DNA of 17,399 nt from an uncultured Enorma sp. (GTDB taxonomy: Bacteria > Actinomycetota > Coriobacteriia > Coriobacteriales > Coriobacteriaceae), in contig CAJLVH010000025.1 of the NCBI GenBank assembly GCA_905210055.1, forward strand, positions 1 through 17,399, written 5' to 3'. Below are positions 1-6,963 of the stretch, piece after piece (within the stretch, counting starts at the first letter, position 1; every line of letters starts with the position of its first letter). A program made the position numbers and the translations under genes. Under the pieces are notes generated by a model that was not told the origin of the DNA, did not search any database, and worked only from the letters and a program-made list of their open reading frames with translations.

Positions 1-1
1 C

Positions 2-907
2 GCTGCCGGCGTGGACGAGATCTATACGGTGGGCGGGGCACAGGCCATCGCCGCGCTCGCCTACGGTACGGAAACCATCGCGCCCGTCGATGTCGTCACC
101 GGTCCCGGCAACGCCTACGTCGCTGCCGCCAAGCAGCTTGTTTCGGGCGATGTGGGCATCGACATGGTCGCCGGCCCTTCCGAGGTCTGCGTGCTCGCGG
201 ATGCCTCGGCCGAGCCCACCGTGGTCGCGGCGGACCTTATGGCGCAGGCGGAGCACGATCCGCTCGCCGCATGCTATCTCATCACCTGCGACGTCGCGTT
301 CGCGCGGCGTGTGGAGGAGGCGCTCGAATGCTTCTGCGCGCAGAGCCCGCGCGAAGAGATCACGCGCGCCTCGCTCGATAACGAGGGCGTGATCGTGGTC
401 GCGCCCGACCTCGCTGCCGCCGTCGACGCGGTGAACACCGTCGCCCCCGAACACCTGGAGCTCCACTGCGAAAACGCGCTCGGGTTGCTCGGCTCCATCA
501 ATAACGCGGGCGCCATCTTCGTGGGCGCGTGGAGTTCCGAGCCGCTCGGCGATTACGTCGCTGGACCCAATCACACGCTGCCTACGGGCGGCACGGCGCG
601 CTTCTCGAGCCCGCTGTCCGTGAGCGATTTCCAAAAGCGCTCCTCGGTCATCTGCTATACGTCGGAAGGATTTCTGGCCGACGCCCCCGCCACCCAGGAG
701 CTCGCGCGGGCCGAAGGGCTGTGGGCGCACGCGCTTTCGGCAGGGCTCAGGCGTCGTGCACTCGAGCGAGGTGCGGCAGCGCTCGACCCTGCCGCGCTCG
801 CCGAGGAAGATCTTAGCGGCATCGCGTGGCCGAACGACGATCCGCGGGTTATCGAGCGCGGCTGCGGCGGCGACGTTTCCAGCGGGGCGGGTGTGCGCCA
901 TGGCTGA
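2..907 (+). CDS. hisD: Histidinol dehydrogenase, 5'-truncated by window edge
   Basis: Catalyses the last two steps of histidine synthesis, oxidising L-histidinol to L-histidine with two NAD+ in the cytoplasm. About 301 codons are present; the family is about 430 residues, so roughly the first 130 lie upstream. Visible family signatures are GGAQAIAALAYGTETI at the start, then GPSEV, the AQAEHDP zinc-site segment, APEHLEL with the catalytic Glu-His pair, the Asp of GDYVAGPNH, and AEGLWAHA near the C-terminus with the last metal-binding His. A tail of about 45 residues follows the usual C-terminal region and runs into the hisC start. The TGA overlaps the hisC ATG by 8 bases, so the two are probably translationally coupled. 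First gene seen of the his operon. The family call is very secure; the true start cannot be seen. Confidence 0.97.
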   Translation, partial: AAGVDEIYTVGGAQAIAALAYGTETIAPVDVVTGPGNAYVAAAKQLVSGDVGIDMVAGPSEVCVLADASAEPTVVAADLMAQAEHDPLAACYLITCDVAFARRVEEALECFCAQSPREEITRASLDNEGVIVVAPDLAAAVDAVNTVAPEHLELHCENALGLLGSINNAGAIFVGAWSSEPLGDYVAGPNHTLPTGGTARFSSPLSVSDFQKRSSVICYTSEGFLADAPATQELARAEGLWAHALSAGLRRRALERGAAALDPAALAEEDLSGIAWPNDDPRVIERGCGGDVSSGAGVRHG

Positions 908-2009
908 GCTTTCCGTCCGCATGCGCGAGCTCGTGCAGCCGCACCTCACCGGTATCGAACCCTATGACCCCATGTTCTCGCCGTGTCGCATCAACCTGTC
1001 GGCGAACGAGAACACCTATCCGCTGCCGAGCGCCGTGCGCGCTGCGATCGACGAGGCGCTCGCCGCCACGCCCCTCAATCGCTATCCCGATCCGCTCGCG
1101 AACGAGCTTCGCGATGCGCTTGCCGCACGCCACGGCCTAGAGCGCACGCAGGTATGCGTGGGCAACGGCGGCGATGAGCTCTTGTTCAACCTGCTGCTTG
1201 CGTTTGGCGGTCGCGGGCGAGCGCTTCTCACCTGCCCGCCGGATTTCAGCGAGTACGCGTTTTTCGCGAGCTTGCTCGAGACGGATGTCGTACGCGTCCC
1301 GCGCGATCCCGAGACGTTCGCTCCGAACATCCCGGAGGCGCTTCATGCCGCGCGTTCGGCGAATCTTGTGATCGTGACCTCGCCGAACAACCCCACGGGT
1401 GATGTGCTGCCGCTCGAGTTCGTCGAAGACCTCTGCCATGCATGCCCCGGCATCGTGATGGTCGATGAGGCATACGGCGAGTTCGCCGACGAGGGGGTCT
1501 CCGCGGTTCCGCTTTTAGGACGTCATGCGAACCTCGTCGTGCTGCGCACGCTTTCCAAGGCGTTCGGCGAGGCGGGGATCCGCTGCGGATACGTGCTCGC
1601 CGCGCCCGACGCGATCGACGTGTTCTCCGCTGTGCGCCAGATCTACTCGGTGAACGTGCTCACGCAGGCGGCGGCGCTCGTCGCGGTGCGCTCGCGCGAT
1701 GCCTATGCGCCGGTCGTCGAGCGGATTCGCTCGGAACGCGAGCGCCTGCATGCCGACATCGAGGCGCTGATTTCCGCCACTTCTGCGGCCGGTCGCGTAT
1801 GGCGGGGGCAGGGTAATTTCCTGCTCGTGCGTCTGCCGGATGCTGCGCGCCTGCGCGAGCGCCTGCGCGACGAGTATTCTATCCTGGTACGTGATTTCAG
1901 CTCCGCGCCGGGGCTTGCCGGGTGCCTGCGCATCACCGTGGGTACGCCCGAGGAGAATGACGCGGTGCTCTCGGCGCTTGCCGAGCTTCTGAAGGGGGAC
2001 GAGTCATGA
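900..2009 (+). CDS. hisC: Histidinol-phosphate aminotransferase
   Basis: A PLP-dependent fold type I aminotransferase converting imidazole acetol phosphate plus glutamate to histidinol phosphate. The 369-residue length is normal for HisC. Visible features are the N-terminal NLSANENTYPLP segment, NRYPDP, GNGGDEL, the SPNNPTGD motif, DEAYGEF, and the PLP-lysine motif TLSKAFGEAGIRCGY with the Schiff-base lysine at about residue 220. The reading frame is open further upstream, but the ATG at 900 is the sensible start because similarity to the family begins there and it overlaps the hisD stop by 8 bases. The GGGGCGGG stretch ahead is only a weak ribosome binding site, which fits translational coupling to hisD. 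The TGA overlaps the hisB ATG (ATGA). Confident call. Confidence 0.97.
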   Translation: MAELSVRMRELVQPHLTGIEPYDPMFSPCRINLSANENTYPLPSAVRAAIDEALAATPLNRYPDPLANELRDALAARHGLERTQVCVGNGGDELLFNLLLAFGGRGRALLTCPPDFSEYAFFASLLETDVVRVPRDPETFAPNIPEALHAARSANLVIVTSPNNPTGDVLPLEFVEDLCHACPGIVMVDEAYGEFADEGVSAVPLLGRHANLVVLRTLSKAFGEAGIRCGYVLAAPDAIDVFSAVRQIYSVNVLTQAAALVAVRSRDAYAPVVERIRSERERLHADIEALISATSAAGRVWRGQGNFLLVRLPDAARLRERLRDEYSILVRDFSSAPGLAGCLRITVGTPEENDAVLSALAELLKGDES

Positions 2010-2701
2010 CCATCTACAAGAAGCAGCCGCGCGATCTCAAGGCGACGTCTGCCGCGACAGCGACGGAAAGCGCTGTGCGCACGAGCGCGGGGCTCGACGA
2101 GCTGTTCTCGACGAGCGCGCGTACCACGACCGTTCAGCGCGTGACCGGCGAGACGGACATCACGCTCTCGCTTTCGCTTGACGGTACCGGCGCCTGCGAC
2201 ATCACGACCGGCGTGCCGTTCTTCGACCACATGCTGAACGCCTTCGCCCGCCATGGCCTGTTCGACCTCAAAATCGAAGCGCTCGGCGATACCGAGGTCG
2301 ACGCGCATCACACGGTCGAGGATACGGGTATCGTGCTCGGCCAGGCGTTCGCGCAGGCGCTCGGTGACAAGCAACGCATCAAGCGCTTCGCCGACGTCGC
2401 GATTCCCATGGATGAGACGCTTGTCATGGCAGCGGTGGATATCTCCGGTCGCGGACAGGCGTACTGCGATCTTCCGCTACCGACCCCGCGCGTGGGCGAT
2501 TTCGACACGGAGCTCGCCGTGGAGTTCTTCTACGCCTTCGCGCGCGACGCCGGGGTGACGCTCCATGTGCGCGAGCTCGCCGGCGAGAACTCGCACCACA
2601 TCATCGAGGCGGCGTTCAAGGCCGTCGGCCGTGCGATGCGCTTCGCGTGCGAGCAGGATGCACGCGTGCGCGGCATCCCCTCCACCAAGGGCAGCCTCTG
2701 A
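2006..2701 (+). CDS. hisB: Imidazoleglycerol-phosphate dehydratase with N-terminal extension
   Basis: Dehydrates imidazole glycerol phosphate to imidazole acetol phosphate; a manganese enzyme active as a 24-mer. The core runs from about residue 39 (RTTTVQRVTGETDI) and shows GVPFFDHML (69-77), the metal-binding HHTVED (101-106), and the second metal motif SHHIIEA (196-202). At 231 residues it is about 35 longer than the usual stand-alone enzyme of about 195. The extra part is all at the N-terminus, is rich in Ala/Thr/Ser, and shows no phosphatase motifs, so it is not the bifunctional enterobacterial HisB. The ATG overlaps the hisC stop in an ATGA arrangement, which favours this start. A GTG at codon 24 could give a shorter protein but has no good ribosome binding site. 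Function is certain, the start moderately so. Confidence 0.95.
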   Translation: MTIYKKQPRDLKATSAATATESAVRTSAGLDELFSTSARTTTVQRVTGETDITLSLSLDGTGACDITTGVPFFDHMLNAFARHGLFDLKIEALGDTEVDAHHTVEDTGIVLGQAFAQALGDKQRIKRFADVAIPMDETLVMAAVDISGRGQAYCDLPLPTPRVGDFDTELAVEFFYAFARDAGVTLHVRELAGENSHHIIEAAFKAVGRAMRFACEQDARVRGIPSTKGSL

Positions 2702-2748
2702 GCGGCCCGTCGAGTCGACCCCGTCCCGGCGGATCGAGGGAAGAAAGG

Positions 2749-3504
2749 ATGCGCATGGCGAATACCCCGACCATCGCGGTTATCGATTATCACAAGGGAA
2801 ACCTTTCGAGCGTGGCACGCGGCCTTGCCCGTGCGGGCGCCGAAGCGCTCGTGACGGATGACCCTGCCACCATCCGCATGGCGGATGGCATCGTGCTGCC
2901 CGGCGTGGGCTCGTTTTTCGATGCGATCGCCTTCATGCATGAAACGGGTCAAGATCAGGCGGTCATCGATGCCGTCGCGCACGGCGAAGGCACGCCGTTT
3001 CTGGGTATCTGCCTGGGGCTTCAGCTTCTGTTCGAGCGCGGCGACGAAGGTGTTCCCGAAGGCGCGGCAGCATGTCTGTCGCACGACGCCCGAGGTACCG
3101 GCCTCGCGCCCGCCACGGTTTTCGAAGCCGAAGGCCGGCGCTGGGTGCGCGGTCTCGGCATACTGGGGGGTTCGTGCTCCGTGCTGCCGAGCGGGCGGTT
3201 GAAGATCCCGCATGTTGGCTGGGATCAGGTGCACCTCACGCCCGCAGGCAGGACGTGTCCGCTGCTCGAGGGCTTCGCCGAGGGCGCGAACCTTTACTTC
3301 ACGCACTCCTTCGCGCTCGATGGCGATGTCGCCTTGGATGACGTCGCCGCTCGCACGTTCTACGCACGCGATTTCGCCTCCGTCGTGTGGCACGGCAACA
3401 TCTTCGGCTGCCAGTTCCACCCCGAGAAATCATCTGCGCACGGCCTCGAGATCCTGCGCAACTTCGTCGCGATCGTCGCCCAGCGCAAGGAGGGCAGAGC
3501 ATGA
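2749..3504 (+). CDS. hisH: Imidazole glycerol phosphate synthase, glutaminase subunit
   Basis: A class I glutamine amidotransferase that makes ammonia from glutamine and passes it to HisF. The nucleophile is Cys88 in FLGICLGLQLL and the other triad residues are His224 and Glu226 in CQFHPEKS. GVGSF, HVGWDQV and the YFTHSF segment are also typical. The length is 251 residues against about 200 usually. The excess is a roughly 30-residue insertion around residues 101-133, just after the nucleophile elbow and before RGLGILGG. The frame is open upstream to 2647, but the start is set by GAGGG at 2736 and AGAAAGG ending at 2748. ATG 2749 or ATG 2755 (two codons later, better spaced from AAAGG) are both possible. 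A 47-base gap separates it from hisB, and its stop overlaps hisA (ATGA). Confidence 0.95.
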   Translation: MRMANTPTIAVIDYHKGNLSSVARGLARAGAEALVTDDPATIRMADGIVLPGVGSFFDAIAFMHETGQDQAVIDAVAHGEGTPFLGICLGLQLLFERGDEGVPEGAAACLSHDARGTGLAPATVFEAEGRRWVRGLGILGGSCSVLPSGRLKIPHVGWDQVHLTPAGRTCPLLEGFAEGANLYFTHSFALDGDVALDDVAARTFYARDFASVVWHGNIFGCQFHPEKSSAHGLEILRNFVAIVAQRKEGRA

Positions 3505-4265
3505 TCCTCTTTCCCGCCATCGATCTTGTAGCAGGTAAGGTTGTGCGCCTCGAGCACGGCGACCGTGCTCACATGAAGGTGTATTCCGAGGACCCGGCCG
3601 CCCAGGCGCGTGCGTTCGCCGACGCGGGCGCGACATGGATCCACGTGGTCGACCTTTCCGCAGCCCTTGAAGAGGACGAGGCCGCGCGCGCGGCGAACAC
3701 CGAGGCAATCCGCGCCATCTGCGAGGTGGAAGGCATATCCGTCGATATCGGTGGCGGCGTACGGTCGCTTGCGCGCATCGACGAGCTCGCGGGGTTGGGA
3801 GCGAAGCGCATCTCGCTCGGCACCGTGCTCGTGCGCGAGCCGGGCTTTGCCGAGGTTGCCGCGCGCGCATTCGGCGACCTGCTTGTGGCCGACGTCGCGG
3901 CGCGCGACGGCGAGGTGCGCGTGAACGGCTGGCGCGAGGGCGTTTCGCGCAGCGCCGACGATGTGGTAGGCGAGCTCGCGAGCTTGGGTTTCAAGCATCT
4001 GGTGTTCACCGATATCGCCCGCGATGGTATGCAGACGGGCGTCGACGTGGAGGCGTATCGGCATATCGCCGAGGTTGCCGGCTTTCCCGTGGTGGCATCT
4101 GGCGGCATTTCCTCGCTCGATGATATCCGCGCGCTCGCGGAGCTCGGTGAAGACGTTATCGAAGGAGCGATTACCGGCCGCGCGCTCTACGAGGGCGCAT
4201 TCATCCTGCACGAAGCGCTCGACGCCGCGTGCGGAGGGGAGGCGACATGCTCACCAAACGCGTGA
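3501..4265 (+). CDS. hisA: ProFAR isomerase (HisA)
   Basis: 1-(5-phosphoribosyl)-5-[(5-phosphoribosylamino)methylideneamino]imidazole-4-carboxamide isomerase, an Amadori-type reaction on a (beta/alpha)8 barrel, supplying the substrate of HisH/HisF. 254 residues, normal to slightly long. The N-terminal FPAIDLVAGKVVRL carries catalytic Asp8. IDIGGGVRS is the first phosphate loop, FTDIARDGMQTG holds the second catalytic Asp, and VASGGISS is the second phosphate loop. Actinobacterial HisA can also act as the tryptophan enzyme PriA; nothing visible here decides that. The ATG sits in the ATGA overlap with hisH, and GGAGGGCAG just ahead gives a ribosome binding site. The last 19 bases overlap hisF. 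Confidence 0.95.
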   Translation: MILFPAIDLVAGKVVRLEHGDRAHMKVYSEDPAAQARAFADAGATWIHVVDLSAALEEDEAARAANTEAIRAICEVEGISVDIGGGVRSLARIDELAGLGAKRISLGTVLVREPGFAEVAARAFGDLLVADVAARDGEVRVNGWREGVSRSADDVVGELASLGFKHLVFTDIARDGMQTGVDVEAYRHIAEVAGFPVVASGGISSLDDIRALAELGEDVIEGAITGRALYEGAFILHEALDAACGGEATCSPNA

Positions 4266-5029
4266 TTCCCTGTTTGGATGTGAAAGACGGCCGCGTCGTA
4301 AAGGGCGTGAACTTCGTGGCGCTCCGCGATGCGGGCGACCCGGTGGAGCTTGCGGCCGCCTATGACGCTGCCGGTGCCGACGAGGTCATCTTCCTCGATA
4401 TCACAGCGACGAGCGACAACCGCGCCACGACCATCGATATGGCGGCGCGCGCGGCGAGCGAACTCGCCATCCCCTATACCGTGGGCGGAGGGTTCCGTGA
4501 CCTTGTGGGGATGCGGCAGATGGTTGCCGCGGGAGCGGATAAGGGTTCGCTCAACTCCGCCGCCGTGAAGGATCCCTCGCTCATCTCGGCCGCGGCGGCG
4601 GCATTCGGCAGCCAGGCGGTGATTTGCGCCATCGATGCGAAGCGCGTGGGCGAGCCCGGTGCTCCGGGGGCGGATCGCTGGGAGGTGTACACCGCGGGCG
4701 GTCGCACGCCTACGGGCATCGACGCCGTAGCCTGGGCGGAGGAGGCCGCGCGGCGCGGCGCAGGCGAGATCTTGCTCACGAGTATGGATCGCGACGGCAC
4801 GAAGGAGGGGTTCGACCTTGCGCTCACGCGTGCGGTGGCGCGCGCCGTGCCCATCCCCGTCATCGCATCGGGCGGCGTGGGGGAGCTCGAGCATTTCGCC
4901 GAAGGCATCATCGAGGGCGAGGCCGATGCCGTGCTCGCGGCGAGCGTGTTCCATTTCGGGACGTTCAGCATCCGCGAGGTGAAGGAGTATATGGCGGCGC
5001 AGGGAATCCCCGTGCGGCTCGATTTCTAA
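4247..5029 (+). CDS. hisF: Imidazole glycerol phosphate synthase, cyclase subunit
   Basis: The synthase barrel that uses HisH-derived ammonia to make imidazole glycerol phosphate and AICAR. 260 residues, normal. KRVIPCLDVKDGRVVKG carries catalytic Asp11, AIDAKRV carries catalytic Asp130, and VGGGFRD, TSMDRDGTKEG and IASGGVGE form the phosphate-binding loops. The start at ATG 4247 is preceded by GGAGGGGAGG (4232-4242) at good spacing. An upstream GTG at 4229 in the same frame would cover this ribosome binding site and is not preferred. The start lies inside the end of hisA. The stop is followed by a 108-bp inverted repeat before hisI. Very secure. Confidence 0.97.
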   Translation: MLTKRVIPCLDVKDGRVVKGVNFVALRDAGDPVELAAAYDAAGADEVIFLDITATSDNRATTIDMAARAASELAIPYTVGGGFRDLVGMRQMVAAGADKGSLNSAAVKDPSLISAAAAAFGSQAVICAIDAKRVGEPGAPGADRWEVYTAGGRTPTGIDAVAWAEEAARRGAGEILLTSMDRDGTKEGFDLALTRAVARAVPIPVIASGGVGELEHFAEGIIEGEADAVLAASVFHFGTFSIREVKEYMAAQGIPVRLDF

Positions 5030-5039
5030 AGCGCAAGGC

Positions 5040-5147
5040 GTGACAGCGGTGCCAGGGGTGACAGCGGTGCCAGGGGAAACTGTCACGTTTGGCCAGAGGC
5101 GTGACAGTTTCCCCTGGCACCGCTGTCACACCTGGTACCGCTGTCAC
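5040..5147. repeat. 108-bp nested inverted/direct repeat, REP-like
   Basis: The unit GTGACAGCGGTGCCAGGG stands at 5040-5057 and again at 5058-5075, where it continues into GAAACTGTCACG up to 5087. A 12-base centre (5088-5099) is followed by a perfect 30-base reverse complement (5100-5129). A near-perfect reverse complement of the first unit, differing at a G/A position and at its edge, follows at 5130-5147. The whole could form a hairpin of about 48 bp in RNA. It fills the hisF-hisI gap and ends 26 bases before the hisI ribosome binding site. It looks like a dispersed REP/BIME-type element, but a second copy is not in the window. Confidence 0.85.
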
Positions 5148-5189
5148 GGTGCTTCGCTGCGCGAATCAAGAATGGAGGAGCGATAGGAT

Positions 5190-5507
5190 ATGACCGTAGA
5201 TGACCTTACGTTCGACGATCGCGGGCTCATCCCCTGTGTGGTGCAGCAATACGACACCGGCGAGGTGCTCATGGTGGCATGGATGAACGCCGAGTCGCTG
5301 CGCCTCACACAAGAGACGGGCACCACGTGGTTCTGGAGCCGCAGCAGGCAGGAGCTGTGGAACAAGGGCGCTACGAGCGGCAATATGCAGCAGGTCAAGG
5401 AGCTACTCGCCGATTGCGACGGCGACACGCTCCTCGCGAAGGTGGATTCCCCTGGCCCGGCATGCCATACGGGCAATCGCAGCTGTTTCTACAACAACCT
5501 TGGTTAG
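5190..5507 (+). CDS. hisI: Phosphoribosyl-AMP cyclohydrolase
   Basis: Opens the purine ring of phosphoribosyl-AMP, the third step of histidine synthesis; a zinc enzyme that works as a dimer. 105 residues, the normal size of the monofunctional enzyme. Visible are MVAWMNAESL (28-37), the WSRSRQELWNKG block, DCDGD (75-79, with Cys76), and the ACHTGNRSCF motif whose Cys92 and Cys99 complete the zinc site. GGAGGAG at 5174-5180 lies 9 bases before ATG 5190, a strong ribosome binding site. That suits a gene cut off from hisF by the long inverted repeat. hisE follows 10 bases after the stop. Very secure. Confidence 0.97.
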   Translation: MTVDDLTFDDRGLIPCVVQQYDTGEVLMVAWMNAESLRLTQETGTTWFWSRSRQELWNKGATSGNMQQVKELLADCDGDTLLAKVDSPGPACHTGNRSCFYNNLG

Positions 5508-5517
5508 GAGCCGAAGT

Positions 5518-5835
5518 ATGGGCGAGAGAACCGCAAACGTGCATGATGGAGATATCGGCGCGACAATTACCGGCTTGGCGGAGGTCATCCACAGCCGTGT
5601 CACGGCGTCGCCCGAGGAAAGCTATACCGCGCGGCTGCTTTCCGGCAAAGAGGATAGCCTGCTGAAAAAGCTCGTGGAGGAGTCGTGCGAGGTCGTGATG
5701 GCGGCGAAGGATCGCGACCACGACCATATCCGCTACGAGGCGGGCGACCTTGTGTACCACCTGCTCGTGGTGCTCGAGCGCTACGGCATCACGCTCGAGG
5801 AGCTTGCTGGCGAGCTCGACGCCCGGCGGCGCTAG
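5518..5835 (+). CDS. hisE: Phosphoribosyl-ATP pyrophosphohydrolase
   Basis: Removes pyrophosphate from phosphoribosyl-ATP, the second step of the pathway; an all-alpha NTP pyrophosphohydrolase related to MazG. 105 residues. The family core is SYTARLLSGKEDSLLKKLVE, continuing with the metal-binding EESCEVVMAAKDRD helix and YEAGDLVYHLLV. Here it is a separate gene, not fused to hisI. The start ATG 5518 is preceded by GGAG (5507-5510) at 7 bases; a TTG at 5500 in frame lies inside hisI and is not needed. Last gene of the his operon seen here. No U-tract terminator follows, only GC-rich hairpins. Confidence 0.95.
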   Translation: MGERTANVHDGDIGATITGLAEVIHSRVTASPEESYTARLLSGKEDSLLKKLVEESCEVVMAAKDRDHDHIRYEAGDLVYHLLVVLERYGITLEELAGELDARRR

Positions 5836-5904
5836 CCCATTCGCTATTCGGGCGTCACTTCGGGCGGGGTCGAAAACCCCTCAGTTGACGACCGCCCGGC
5901 ATCT

Positions 5905-5948
5905 GGCGCTCGCGGCGGCGCGCCGCCGTCTTCGAAGACCGAGGCGCC
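5905..5948. other. GC-rich three-way-junction-like palindrome set
   Basis: Two back-to-back perfect palindromes, 16 bp (CGGCGGCGCGCCGCCG, 5913-5928) and 12 bp (GTCTTCGAAGAC, 5928-5939), are tightly enclosed by a third inverted repeat, GGCGCTCG (5905-5912) against CGAGGCGCC (5940-5948, one bulge). The fit is contiguous and would fold as a compact Y. No U-tract follows, so it is not a standard intrinsic terminator, though it lies between hisE and the next gene. The rest of 5836-6069 shows only a short GGGGT/ACCCC hairpin near 5865 and a candidate promoter. Confidence 0.5.
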
Positions 5949-6024
5949 GTCGGAGACCTTGGCGTGCGTATGGCGGTCGAGGGTTTGAGATTCCAAGCGG
6001 GCGCAGGCTCTCCTCGCTCCGTGG

Positions 6025-6035
6025 TACGCTAAGAT
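6025..6035 (+). promoter_or_regulatory. Candidate -10 region upstream of ArsC-family gene
   Basis: TACGCTAAGAT behind GTGG offers an extended -10-like box 35-45 bases before the ATG at 6070. The same 11-mer, followed two bases later by ACTGC, stands upstream of tRNA-Leu(CAG) at 14905. The match to a -35 consensus here is poor, so the call rests mostly on that repetition. Confidence 0.3.
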
Positions 6036-6069
6036 TCACTGCAAGCGACCCACGTTCGAGGAGGAACCC

Positions 6070-6441
6070 ATGGCAGCTTCCGAACCCGTTCTATTCATTG
6101 AATACCCACCCTGTTCCACCTGCAAGAAAGCCAAGCGCTGGCTCGACGACCACGGCATCGCGTACACAGACCGCCATATCGTGGAGGACAACCCCCGGGC
6201 GGAGGAGATTGCGGGCTGGCAGGCGCGCTCCGGCCTGCCGCTTCGCCGCTTCTTCAACACAAGCGGCATGAAGTATCGCGAGCTTGGCGTGAAGGCGCAG
6301 CTCGATGCCGGCATGTCGGACGAAGACGCCCGAGCGCTCCTCGCGACGGACGGCATGCTCGTAAAGCGTCCCATCGTCGTCGCGGGAGATATCGTGCTCG
6401 TGGGGTTCAAGCCTGCGGAATGGGAGGCGGCGCTGCTATAA
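6070..6441 (+). CDS. ArsC/Spx-family thioredoxin-fold protein
   Basis: A 123-residue member of the arsenate reductase (ArsC)/Spx/MgsR superfamily. The N-terminal beta strand leads to PPCSTCKKAKRWLDDHGI with Cys15 and Cys18, then YTDRHIVEDNP, PLRRFFNTSGMKYRELG and VKRPIVVAGD, all in the usual order and at the usual spacing. GAGGAGG at 6058-6064 sits well ahead of ATG 6070. The CxxC pair followed by a distal Arg-Pro fits the group often annotated as arsenate reductase or YusI-like protein. Whether it reduces arsenate, acts as another thiol reductase, or binds RNA polymerase like Spx cannot be read from the sequence. No other arsenic genes are adjacent. The neighbour downstream is on the opposite strand. 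Confidence 0.85.
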   Translation: MAASEPVLFIEYPPCSTCKKAKRWLDDHGIAYTDRHIVEDNPRAEEIAGWQARSGLPLRRFFNTSGMKYRELGVKAQLDAGMSDEDARALLATDGMLVKRPIVVAGDIVLVGFKPAEWEAALL

Positions 6442-6510
6442 CGTCCTTACGCCGTGCTCGCGTCCGGACGCCGCGCGTGAGCGGGCTCCGATTCGAAGCC
6501 CCGCCGCGCG

Positions 6511-6849
6511 CTACATCGCTGCGAGCAGCTCCTCCGCGTGCTGCACCTGGTAGACGATGACGCTGATCACCGCCGCGGCGAAGATGAGGGCGATGACGCT
6601 CAGTGTGATGGCGATGATCGCCGCCCAGCGGTACGGGGCGTGGCGACGGAGTGCGATGACGCCGCACACGATGCTCGCGATGAGCATCGCCGCTCCCAGA
6701 AGCCAGATGAAGTAGTAGCCGATGACCACGCCCGCAACGCAGAGCGCGAGCGCGGTGAAGGGCAGGGCGGGGCCAGGCTGCCACGGCGACTTGTCGGGCT
6801 GCTCATCCAATTCGGTATCGAAGGTATCGAGTTCGTCGTGCGTGCTCAT
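6511..6849 (-). CDS. Small three-helix membrane protein, unknown function
   Basis: 112 residues on the minus strand. The first 30 residues are polar and acidic (DELDTFDTELDEQ), followed by Pro-rich residues. Hydrophobic segments follow at about 31-46, 48-67 and 74-101, with the positive RRHAPYR loop between the second and third; a short polar C-terminus ends the protein. The layout resembles the DUF4190-type family of small actinobacterial membrane proteins, but I am not certain of membership. The start is supported by GAGGAG six bases before the ATG on the minus strand (plus-strand 6855-6860). It is divergent from larB, with 114 bases between the two starts, and convergent with the ArsC-like gene. 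The plus-strand frame across this region is open too but is an in-frame upstream extension of larB and not a gene. Confidence 0.75.
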   Translation of the reverse strand: MSTHDELDTFDTELDEQPDKSPWQPGPALPFTALALCVAGVVIGYYFIWLLGAAMLIASIVCGVIALRRHAPYRWAAIIAITLSVIALIFAAAVISVIVYQVQHAEELLAAM

Positions 6850-6888
6850 GGGGGCTCCTCGCGTACTCGGTGGTTGTACATGCAGGCA

Positions 6889-6902
6889 GCGCCAAGTGGC
6901 GC
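6889..6902. repeat. Inverted repeat between divergent genes
   Basis: GCGCC and GGCGC flank a 4-base AAGT in the 114-base space between the minus-strand membrane gene and larB. The position would suit an operator, but it is short and GC-rich and may be chance. Confidence 0.25.
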
Positions 6903-6963
6903 CGCGCTACATGATTATAGGCGAGCTGCTACCATAGAGGGCAATGCTTCGGGAAGGAACACC

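Noticed and set aside
5040..5147. CRISPR array
   Set aside because: The units are adjacent and mirror-imaged, without regular unique spacers; no cas genes are present.
6070..6441. Part of an arsenic resistance operon
   Set aside because: No arsR, arsB/acr3 or related genes are adjacent; the family is broad and often not arsenic-specific.
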